A stretch of 64,000 nt of DNA from contig NZ_JBIAOU010000003.1 of the NCBI RefSeq assembly GCF_042879035.1, forward strand, positions 124,001 through 188,000, in the 5' to 3' direction. Position 1 is the stretch's first letter; every line of letters starts with the position of its first letter. The notes under the pieces are model-generated. The model saw only the letters and a list, made by a program, of their open reading frames with translations. It was not told where the DNA came from and searched no databases. Source of the stretch: Rhodococcus_G sp042879035. GTDB taxonomy: Bacteria; Actinomycetota; Actinomycetes; Mycobacteriales; Mycobacteriaceae. Positions 33,204-40,399 of this stretch are shown here, in pieces. Made by a program: the position numbers and the translations under genes.

Positions 33204-34211
33204 GTGGCACTCAAGCTCGGGTACAAGGCGTCGGCGGAGCAGTTCGGGCCGCGGGAGCTGGTGGAGTTGGCGGTGTTGGCGGAGGAGCGGGGGATGGATT
33301 CGGCGACGGTGTCGGATCATTTCCAGCCGTGGCGGCACAGGGGGGGTCATGCGCCGTTCTCGTTGGCGTGGATGACGGCGGTGGGGGAGCGGACGTCGCG
33401 GCTCGTGTTGGGGACGTCGGTGATGACGCCGACGTTCCGGTACAACCCGGCGGTGGTGGCGCAGGCGTTCGCGACGATGGGGTGTTTGTATCCGGGGCGG
33501 GTGTTTCTGGGTGTGGGGACGGGGGAGGCGCTCAACGAGATCGCGACGGGGTATTCGGGTCAGTGGCCGGAGTTCAGGGAGCGGTTCGCGCGGTTGCGGG
33601 AGTCGGTGTCGTTGATGCGGGAGTTGTGGACCGGGGGTCGGGTCGATTTCGAGGGGGAGTTCTACCGGACGGTGGGGGCGTCGATCTACGACGTGCCCGA
33701 GGGTGGGATTCCGGTGTACATCGCGGCGGGTGGTCCGGTGGTGGCGCGGTATGCGGGTCGGGCGGGGGACGGGTTCATCTGCACGTCGGGTAAGGGGATG
33801 GAGTTGTACACGGAGAAGTTGTTGCCTGCTGTTGCGGAGGGGGCGGGGAAGGCCGAGCGTGACGTCGCCGGGATCGACAAGATGATCGAGATCAAGATTT
33901 CGTACGACACGGATCCGGTGTTGGCGTTGGAGAACACGCGGTTCTGGGCGCCGTTGTCGCTGTCGGCGGAGCAGAAGCATTCGATCGAGGATCCGATCGA
34001 GATGGAGGCGGCGGCGGATGCGTTGCCGATCGAGCAGGTGGCGAAGCGGTGGATCGTGGCGTCGGATCCGGACGAGGCGGTGGCGCAGGTGAAGGCGTAT
34101 GTGGATGCGGGTTTGAATCATCTGGTGTTTCATGCGCCGGGTCATGATCAGCGGCGTTTTCTGGAGTTGTTCGAGCGGGATCTGGCGCCGCGGTTGCGTC
34201 AATTGGGCTAG
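33204..34211 (+). CDS. fgd: F420-dependent glucose-6-phosphate dehydrogenase
   Basis: 335 residues from GTG 33204, with GAGGAGGA 3 bases upstream. LKLGYKASAEQF, ATVSDHFQPWRHRGGHAPF, GTSVMTPTFRYNPAVVAQAFATMG and GVGTGEALNEI match mycobacterial Fgd1 nearly throughout, including the substrate-pocket Trp/His and the TGEALNE motif. The enzyme oxidises glucose 6-phosphate and reduces F420 to F420H2, which feeds the many F420-dependent LLM and PPOX enzymes of such organisms. Codon use is odd: G-ending and T-ending codons (gtg, ttg, ggt, tcg) are far more common than in neighbours, giving a strong G-over-C skew on the coding strand. Confidence 0.96.
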   Translation: MALKLGYKASAEQFGPRELVELAVLAEERGMDSATVSDHFQPWRHRGGHAPFSLAWMTAVGERTSRLVLGTSVMTPTFRYNPAVVAQAFATMGCLYPGRVFLGVGTGEALNEIATGYSGQWPEFRERFARLRESVSLMRELWTGGRVDFEGEFYRTVGASIYDVPEGGIPVYIAAGGPVVARYAGRAGDGFICTSGKGMELYTEKLLPAVAEGAGKAERDVAGIDKMIEIKISYDTDPVLALENTRFWAPLSLSAEQKHSIEDPIEMEAAADALPIEQVAKRWIVASDPDEAVAQVKAYVDAGLNHLVFHAPGHDQRRFLELFERDLAPRLRQLG

Positions 34212-34215
34212 CGCC

Positions 34216-34261
34216 CAGTGGTGCACTTTCGGACGGCGGAGCCTCCGAAAGTGCACCACTG
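34216..34261. repeat. Palindromic repeat, family 1, copy B
   Basis: 46 bp with arms CAGTGGTGCACTTTCGGA and TCCGAAAGTGCACCACTG, starting 4 bases after the fgd stop and ending 34 bases before the whiB start. It could terminate fgd. It is the intergenic counterpart of the copy inside the LLM gene at 27658-27703, in opposite orientation. Confidence 0.88.
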
Positions 34262-34295
34262 CGGCGAAGCCGCACGACAGAAGGGACTGCAAGCG

Positions 34296-34595
34296 ATGGC
34301 GATGGCTCGACTCGCACCGGTAAGCGCACTGCCCGCCGCGACCGCCGAGGACTGGGAATGGCAGCTGCGCGCCCGCTGCCGGGGCATGGACAGCGCGATG
34401 TTCTTCCATCCGGAGGGATCGCGCGGGTCGGCACGGACGTGGCGGATCCGCACCGCGAAGGCGGTGTGCGCGGAATGCCCCGTCATCGAGGCGTGCCGGG
34501 AGCATGCGCTGAGCGTGCCTGAGCAGTACGGGATTTGGGGTGGACTGTCGGAATCGGAACGGGACGCACGACGCGAGCGCCGGTTGCCCGGCTGA
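34296..34595 (+). CDS. WhiB-family Fe-S transcription factor (WhiB3-like)
   Basis: 99 residues from ATG 34296; AAGGGA lies upstream. Four cysteines at about 28, 58, 61 and 67 fit C-x29-C-x2-C-x5-C for a [4Fe-4S] cluster, and YGIWGGLSESER is the WhiB beta-turn that binds sigma factor region 4. LCRGMD-like ARCRGMDSAMFFHPEG matches WhiB3 from memory better than WhiB1 or WhiB2, but the tail ends earlier (RRERRLPG). WhiB proteins sense redox or NO and regulate genes together with the primary sigma factor. The 5' leader contains the palindromic repeat copy B. Confidence 0.93.
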   Translation: MAMARLAPVSALPAATAEDWEWQLRARCRGMDSAMFFHPEGSRGSARTWRIRTAKAVCAECPVIEACREHALSVPEQYGIWGGLSESERDARRERRLPG

Positions 34596-34622
34596 GTGGA
34601 ATCCGCCGGTAGCATCAGCAGG

Positions 34623-35018
34623 GTGCCGTCAGATGTTCCGTGCCTGCGTGTTCTGGTGTACAGCGACGACGTGACCACGCGCAGGCAGGTCGTCACCGCT
34701 CTCGGTCCCCGTCCCCATTCGGACCTGCCGCCCGTCGAGTACGTCGAGGTCGCCACGGCGCCGGTGGTGATCGCGCATCTGGACGCCGGCGGTATCGACC
34801 TGGCGATCCTCGACGGCGAGGCCACCCCCGCCGGCGGCCTGGGTATCGCGAAGCAACTCAAGGACGAGATCGACCGGTGCCCCCCGATCCTGGTCCTGAC
34901 GGGCCGCCCGGACGACGCCTGGCTGGCGAACTGGTCGCGGGCCGAAGCGGCCGTGCCGCACCCGATCGACCCGATCCGCCTCACGCAGGAGGTTGTGGCG
35001 CTGCTGCGCGCCCGCTGA
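34623..35018 (+). CDS. Atypical receiver-domain protein (Rv3143-like) upstream of nuo
   Basis: 131 residues from GTG 34623. The product is a single receiver fold with no output domain: LRVLVYSDD, DLAILDGEATPAGGLGIAKQL and ILVLTGRPDD. The phospho-acceptor Asp seems kept in LAILDGE, but the lysine usually before the last loop proline is a His (VPHPIDP), so normal phospho-switching is doubtful. An almost identical gene, Rv3143, precedes nuoA in M. tuberculosis, and this placement suggests a link to complex I expression or function. A 333-base gap separates it from nuoA. Confidence 0.88.
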   Translation: MPSDVPCLRVLVYSDDVTTRRQVVTALGPRPHSDLPPVEYVEVATAPVVIAHLDAGGIDLAILDGEATPAGGLGIAKQLKDEIDRCPPILVLTGRPDDAWLANWSRAEAAVPHPIDPIRLTQEVVALLRAR

Positions 35019-35351
35019 CACCGGCCCCGACCGCCCGCAACCAGCAGCGGGAGTGTCGTGGCTCACGCACACGGTCGGCCGGGGGTATGTTCGGCTCCTA
35101 GGAGCGGAGGTGACCGGAGTCACTGTTCGGTTGCCCCGCCCCGACGCGGTTGTAGTGACAGATGCGGTTGCAGTGACAGCTCGTGGAATGGATTCGTCGG
35201 ACCAGGGAGCGGGTCGTGAGGCAGATCGGGCAGGACGGACGGCGGTGTCGGCGAGGCGCCGACCGAAGCCCGGCTGCCGTTCGGCCGCTCGCGTCCCCCT
35301 CGCCCGCTGCGACGCGATCGCACCGCCCGCCCGGAGGGGAGGCCGAACCCC
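35019..35351 (+). promoter_or_regulatory. nuo operon promoter region with an 18-bp direct repeat
   Basis: No gene is seen in these 333 bases. A TATGTT fitting a -10 is at about 35087-35092, followed by a short palindrome GCTCCTAAGGAGC. Two adjacent 18-bp copies of GCGGTTGYAGTGACAGMT (35147-35164 and 35165-35182, 16 of 18 identical) look like tandem binding sites. The leader then runs about 170 bases to nuoA. Confidence 0.5.
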
Positions 35352-35738
35352 GTGAACGTCTACATCCCGATCCTCGTCCTCGGCGCGATCGCGGTCGTGT
35401 TCGCCGTGTTCTCGGTGCTCGTAGCCTCGATCGTCGGGCCGCGCCGCCGCAACCGAGCGAAGCTCGAGGCGTACGAATGTGGCATCGAACCGGTGTCGCA
35501 GCCGGACCGGCACGGCAGCGGGATCGGTGGTGCGAGCGGTCAGCGCATCCCCGTGAAGTACTACCTGACCGCGATGCTGTTCATCATCTTCGACATCGAG
35601 ATCGTCTTCCTCTATCCGTGGGCGGTCCACTTCGACGCGCTCGGTGCCTTCGGTCTCGCCGCGATGGCGCTGTTCATCTTCAACGTCTCCGTCGCCTACG
35701 CGTACGAGTGGCGACGCGGCGGACTCACGTGGGACTGA
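35352..35738 (+). CDS. nuoA: NADH-quinone oxidoreductase subunit A
   Basis: 128 residues from GTG 35352, with GGGAGG upstream. Three membrane segments; the loop after the first has EAYECGIEP, with the invariant ECG motif near the quinone site, and KYYLTAMLFIIFDIEIVFLYPW is the second segment. First membrane subunit of proton-pumping complex I and first gene of a complete nuoA-N operon. Confidence 0.97.
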   Translation: MNVYIPILVLGAIAVVFAVFSVLVASIVGPRRRNRAKLEAYECGIEPVSQPDRHGSGIGGASGQRIPVKYYLTAMLFIIFDIEIVFLYPWAVHFDALGAFGLAAMALFIFNVSVAYAYEWRRGGLTWD

Positions 35739-35819
35739 CTCCGGCGCGGCTGCCCACCGTCGCCGGAGACTGCTGGGGCACAGACGGATCGGGACGACAC
35801 CGGAACTGAGGCGAGGAAC

Positions 35820-36374
35820 ATGGGTCTCGAGGAGAAGCTGCCGAGCGGATTCCTGCTGTCCACCGTGGAGGGACTCGCGGGCTACGCACGCAAGGGATCG
35901 CTGTGGCCCGCCACCTTCGGCCTCGCGTGCTGCGCCATCGAGATGATGGCGACCAGCTCCGGGCGGTTCGACATCGCCCGGTTCGGGATGGAGGCGTTCC
36001 GCGCGTCGCCCCGGCAGGCGGACCTGATGATCGTCGCCGGCCGCGTCAGTCAGAAGATGGGGCCGGTGCTGCGTCAGGTCTACGACCAGATGGTCGAACC
36101 GAAATGGGTTCTGGCGATGGGAGTGTGCGCCTCGTCGGGCGGGATGTTCAACAACTACGCGATCGTGCAGGGCGTCGACCACCTCGTCCCCGTCGACATC
36201 TACCTGCCGGGCTGCCCGCCGCGACCCGAGATGCTGCTCAACGCAATCCTGATGCTGCACGAGAAGATTGCGCAGATGCCGCTCGGGGTGAACCGCGAGG
36301 AGGCGGTGCGGGCCGCGGAAGCCGCGGCGCTGGCGGCGACCCCGACGATCGAGATGAGGGGGCTGCTCCGGTGA
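35820..36374 (+). CDS. nuoB: NADH-quinone oxidoreductase subunit B
   Basis: 184 residues from ATG 35820, GAGGAA just upstream. The N2 [4Fe-4S] ligands appear as ACCAIEMM (two adjacent Cys), GVCASSGG and LPGCPPRPE. This is the last cluster before quinone at the NuoB/NuoD interface. The 81-base gap to nuoA holds no gene. The stop overlaps the nuoC start (GTGA). Confidence 0.97.
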   Translation: MGLEEKLPSGFLLSTVEGLAGYARKGSLWPATFGLACCAIEMMATSSGRFDIARFGMEAFRASPRQADLMIVAGRVSQKMGPVLRQVYDQMVEPKWVLAMGVCASSGGMFNNYAIVQGVDHLVPVDIYLPGCPPRPEMLLNAILMLHEKIAQMPLGVNREEAVRAAEAAALAATPTIEMRGLLR

Positions 36375-37102
36375 CATCCGAGTACGACTCCGAAGCCACG
36401 GCGGGACCCGAGGGCAGCCCGCCGCCGGACGAGGCCGCGGTCGCCGACGTCATCGACGTCCGGCACGGCATGTTCGGGGTACGCGGCACCGGCGACACCT
36501 CCGGGTACGGCCGCCTGCAGCGCCCGGTCACGTTGCCGCCCAGCACGACCCGCCCGTTCGGTGGCTGGTTCGACGAGGTCGCGGACGGACTCGACGCCGC
36601 CCTCGCCGCCGCCGGGGTGCCCGCCGCGGAGGCCATCGAGAAGGTCGTGGTGTTCCGCGACGAACTGACCTTCCACGTCCGGGCGGCGCACTTGCCCGCG
36701 GTCGCACGCGCGCTGCGGGACGACCCCGGGCTGCGGTTCGAACTGTGCCTCGGCGTCAACGGGGTGCACTATCCGCAGGACACCGGGCGGGAACTGCACG
36801 CCGTGTACCCGCTGCAGTCGATCACCTGGGGCCGGCGTGTGCGGCTCGAGGTGTCCGTCCCCGACACCGATCCGCATGTGCCGTCGCTGTATGCCGTCTA
36901 TCCCACCAACGACTGGCACGAGCGGGAGACGTACGACTTCTTCGGCATCGTCTTCGACGGTCATCCGGCGCTGACCCGGATCGAGATGCCCGACGACTGG
37001 CAGGGACACCCGCAGCGCAAGGACTACCCGCTCGGCGGCGTCCCCGTCGAGTACAAGGGCGCACAGATCCCGCCACCCGACGAGCGGAGGGCCTACAACT
37101 GA
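36371..37102 (+). CDS. nuoC: NADH-quinone oxidoreductase subunit C
   Basis: 243 residues from GTG 36371. Acidic, Pro-rich N-terminal ~45 residues precede the 30-kDa subunit domain. The YAVYPTNDWHERETYDFFGIVFDGHP and DWQGHPQRKDYPLGG blocks are the conserved C-terminal signature. It is separate from nuoD, as in mycobacteria. The stop shares a base with the nuoD ATG. Confidence 0.96.
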   Translation: MTSEYDSEATAGPEGSPPPDEAAVADVIDVRHGMFGVRGTGDTSGYGRLQRPVTLPPSTTRPFGGWFDEVADGLDAALAAAGVPAAEAIEKVVVFRDELTFHVRAAHLPAVARALRDDPGLRFELCLGVNGVHYPQDTGRELHAVYPLQSITWGRRVRLEVSVPDTDPHVPSLYAVYPTNDWHERETYDFFGIVFDGHPALTRIEMPDDWQGHPQRKDYPLGGVPVEYKGAQIPPPDERRAYN

Positions 37103-38394
37103 TGAGCAACGGCACCATCTACAGCGCCGGCGGCCAGGACTGGGACGAGATCGTCGGGGCGGCGGCGAAGGCCGGGGACGAACGCATCGTCGTCAACATG
37201 GGGCCCCAGCATCCGTCCACCCACGGGGTGCTGCGCCTGATCCTGGAGATCGAGGGGGAGACGGTCACCGAGGCCCGGTGCGGAATCGGCTACCTGCACA
37301 CCGGGATCGAGAAGAACCTCGAGTACCGAAGCTGGACGCAGGGCGTCACGTTCGTCACCCGGATGGACTACCTGTCCCCGTTCTTCAACGAGACGGCGTA
37401 CTGCCTGGGCCTGGAGAAGCTGCTCGGCATCACCGACCTGATCCCGGAGCGCGCGACGGTGATTCGAGTGCTGCTGATGGAACTGAACCGGATCTCCTCG
37501 CACCTGGTCGCCCTGGCGACCGGTGGCATGGAACTCGGCGCGGTCACCGCGATGCTCTTCGGGTTCCGGGAACGCGAACTGATCCTCGACGTGTTCGAGA
37601 AGTTCACCGGACTGCGGATGAACCACGCGTTCATCCGGCCCGGCGGCCTCGCGCAGGACGTCTCCGACACCGCCCTCGCCGCCGCCCGGGACCTGCTCGA
37701 CATCCTGCCGAGCCGGTTGCGGGACATGGAGCGGATGCTCAACGAGAACCCGATCTGGAAGGCCCGCACCGAGGGCATCGGGTACCTCGACCTGACCGGC
37801 TGCATGGCCCTCGGGATCACCGGGCCGATCCTGCGCGCCACCGGGCTGCCGCACGACCTGCGCCGCGCCGAACCCTACTGCGGCTACGAGACATACGACT
37901 TCGACGTCGTCACCGACACCGGCAGCGACTGCTACAGCCGCTACCTGATCCGGGTCCGGGAGATGCGGGAGTCGCTCGAGATCGTCGAGCAGTGCCTCGA
38001 CCGGTTGCGTCCGGGCCCGGTGATGATCGACGACCGGAAGATCGCCTGGCCCGCCGACCTGTCCGTCGGCCCCGACGGCCTCGGCAACTCGCCCGAACAC
38101 ATCGAGCACATCATGGGGACCTCGATGGAGGCATTGATCCACCACTTCAAGCTCGTCACCGAGGGGTTCCGCGTCCCGGCCGGGCAGGTGTACGTCGCGG
38201 TCGAATCGCCGCGCGGGGAACTGGGGGTGCACATGGTCAGCGACGGCGGCAGCCGCCCGTACCGCGTGCACTACCGGGACCCGTCGTTCACGAATCTGCA
38301 AGCGGTGTCCGCGATGTGCGAGGGCGGCATGGTCGCGGACGTGATCGCGTCGGTCGCCAGCATCGACCCCGTCATGGGCGGAGTGGACCGATGA
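37102..38394 (+). CDS. nuoD: NADH-quinone oxidoreductase subunit D
   Basis: 430 residues from ATG 37102. NMGPQHPSTHGVLRL is the 49-kDa subunit signature with the quinone-binding His. ARCGIGYLHTGIEKNLEYR, NRISSHL and the C-terminal DPVMGGVDR are all present. It forms the quinone chamber with NuoB. Stop and nuoE start overlap by four bases. Confidence 0.97.
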   Translation: MSNGTIYSAGGQDWDEIVGAAAKAGDERIVVNMGPQHPSTHGVLRLILEIEGETVTEARCGIGYLHTGIEKNLEYRSWTQGVTFVTRMDYLSPFFNETAYCLGLEKLLGITDLIPERATVIRVLLMELNRISSHLVALATGGMELGAVTAMLFGFRERELILDVFEKFTGLRMNHAFIRPGGLAQDVSDTALAAARDLLDILPSRLRDMERMLNENPIWKARTEGIGYLDLTGCMALGITGPILRATGLPHDLRRAEPYCGYETYDFDVVTDTGSDCYSRYLIRVREMRESLEIVEQCLDRLRPGPVMIDDRKIAWPADLSVGPDGLGNSPEHIEHIMGTSMEALIHHFKLVTEGFRVPAGQVYVAVESPRGELGVHMVSDGGSRPYRVHYRDPSFTNLQAVSAMCEGGMVADVIASVASIDPVMGGVDR

Positions 38395-39089
38395 CCGCGC
38401 CGCGCAGCTACCCGCCGGACGTGCGCGGCCGGCTCGAGGTCGACGCGAAGGAGATCCTCGCGCGCTACCCGCAGCCGCGGTCGGCGCTGCTGCCCCTGCT
38501 GCACCTCGTGCAGTCCGAGGACGGCTACATCACTCCTGCCGGAGTCGAATTCTGCGCCGCACAAATCGATCTCACCGCGGCGGAGGTGTCCGCGGTCGCG
38601 ACGTTCTACTCGATGTACCGGCGCACCCCGACCGGCGACTACCTCGTCGGCGTGTGCACCAACACGCTGTGCGCGGTCATGGGTGGCGACGCCATCCTCG
38701 ACGCCCTGCGCACCCACCTCGGTGTCGAGCCGGGGCGGACCACCCCCGACGGTGTCGTGACCCTCGAACACGTCGAGTGCAACGCCGCCTGCGACTACGC
38801 ACCCGTGGTGATGATCAACTGGGAGTTCTTCGACAACCAGACTCCCGAATCGGCGGCCGCGCTGGTCGACACGCTCCGCGCCGGTGGCACCGTGACCCCG
38901 ACCCGCGGTGCGCCGCCCTGCCCGTTCCGCGACACCGAACGGATCCTCGCCGGCTTCCCCGACCCACGTCCGGCCGCCCTCGACGCCGGGTCGGCGGGGG
39001 AGGCGACACTCGCCGGGCTGCGGGTCGCGCGGGAGCGGGGGCTGACCGCTCCGCCGCCGCCGGACGAGCGGGAAGGAGAGGCGTCGTGA
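38391..39089 (+). CDS. nuoE: NADH-quinone oxidoreductase subunit E
   Basis: 232 residues from ATG 38391. The [2Fe-2S] ligands are in CTNTLCAVMGG (C-x4-C) and ECNAACDYAP (C-x3-C). A C-terminal extension of about 70 residues beyond the thioredoxin-like domain, rich in Pro, Ala and Arg, is as in mycobacterial NuoE. Part of the NADH-oxidising module. Confidence 0.96.
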   Translation: MTAPRSYPPDVRGRLEVDAKEILARYPQPRSALLPLLHLVQSEDGYITPAGVEFCAAQIDLTAAEVSAVATFYSMYRRTPTGDYLVGVCTNTLCAVMGGDAILDALRTHLGVEPGRTTPDGVVTLEHVECNAACDYAPVVMINWEFFDNQTPESAAALVDTLRAGGTVTPTRGAPPCPFRDTERILAGFPDPRPAALDAGSAGEATLAGLRVARERGLTAPPPPDEREGEAS

Positions 39090-40399
39090 CCCTGACCCCG
39101 GTGCTGAGCCGGTACTGGGACGAGCCCCGGTCCTGGACCCTGGAGACCTACGAGCGGCACGACGGCTACCGCGCGCTGCGGGCCGCGTTGGCGATGGACC
39201 CGGACGCCGTCATCGACACCGTCAAGGTGGCGGGGCTGCGCGGCCGCGGTGGCGCCGGCTTCCCCACCGGCGTCAAGTGGTCCTTCATCCCGCAGGACGC
39301 CGCGGGGGCCGGCGGCAAGCCGCACTATCTGGTGGTCAACGCCGACGAGTCGGAGCCAGGCACCTGCAAGGACATGCCGCTGATGCTCGCGACGCCGCAC
39401 GCGCTGATCGAGGGCGTGGCGATCGCCGCGTACGCGATCCGCGCGCGGCACGCGTTCGTCTACGTGCGCGGCGAGGTGGTGCCGGTGCTGCGGCGGCTGC
39501 AGAACGCGGTCGCCGAGGCCTACGCCGCCGGGTATCTCGGCCGGAACGTCCTCGGCAGCGGACACGACATCGACGTCGTCGTGCACGCCGGCGCCGGCGC
39601 CTACATCTGCGGCGAGGAGACCGCCCTGCTGGATTCGCTCGAGGGCCGCCGCGGGCAGCCGCGGCTGCGTCCGCCGTTCCCCGCCGTCGCGGGCCTGTAC
39701 GCCAGCCCGACCGTCGTCAACAACGTCGAATCCATCGCCAGCGTCCCCCCGATCCTGCTGCACGGCCCCGACTGGTTCCGGTCGATGGGCAGCGAGAAGT
39801 CACCCGGCTTCACCCTGTACTCGCTGTCCGGGCACGTCACCCGTCCGGGCCAGTACGAGGCACCACTCGGCGTGACGCTGCGCGAGCTCCTCGGCTACGC
39901 GGGCGGGGTGCGCGCGGGGCACCGGCTCAAATTCTGGACACCCGGCGGCTCGTCGACGCCGATCTTCACCGAGGAGCACCTCGACGTCCCCCTCGACTAC
40001 GAGGGTGTCGCCGGAGCCGGGTCGATGCTCGGCACCAAGGCGCTGCAGATCTTCGACGACACCACCTGCGTGGTGCGGGCGGTGCTGCGGTGGACGCAGT
40101 TCTACGCCCACGAGTCCTGCGGCAAGTGCACACCGTGCCGGGAGGGCACCTACTGGCTGGTGCAGATCATGGAGCGGATGGAGGCCGGCCAGGGCGCCGC
40201 CGCCGATCTCGGGACGCTTCTCGACGTCGCCGACGGGATCGCCGGAAAGTCGTTCTGCGCGTTGGGTGATGCCGCCGCCAGCCCGATCAGTTCGTCCCTG
40301 AGGTACTTCCGGGACGAGTACCTCGCGCACTTCGAGATGGGTGGATGTCCCTTCGACCCGGCCCGCTCGGCCCTGACCGCGGGAGCGGGTGCCCGATGA
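39086..40399 (+). CDS. nuoF: NADH-quinone oxidoreductase subunit F
   Basis: 437 residues from GTG 39086. LRGRGGAGFPTGVKW binds NADH, NADESEPGTCKD the FMN, and ESCGKCTPCREGTYW plus a later Cys in GKSFCALGD hold the N3 [4Fe-4S] cluster. It is the NADH-binding flavoprotein of complex I. Overlaps both neighbours by four bases. Confidence 0.97.
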   Translation: MTLTPVLSRYWDEPRSWTLETYERHDGYRALRAALAMDPDAVIDTVKVAGLRGRGGAGFPTGVKWSFIPQDAAGAGGKPHYLVVNADESEPGTCKDMPLMLATPHALIEGVAIAAYAIRARHAFVYVRGEVVPVLRRLQNAVAEAYAAGYLGRNVLGSGHDIDVVVHAGAGAYICGEETALLDSLEGRRGQPRLRPPFPAVAGLYASPTVVNNVESIASVPPILLHGPDWFRSMGSEKSPGFTLYSLSGHVTRPGQYEAPLGVTLRELLGYAGGVRAGHRLKFWTPGGSSTPIFTEEHLDVPLDYEGVAGAGSMLGTKALQIFDDTTCVVRAVLRWTQFYAHESCGKCTPCREGTYWLVQIMERMEAGQGAAADLGTLLDVADGIAGKSFCALGDAAASPISSSLRYFRDEYLAHFEMGGCPFDPARSALTAGAGAR

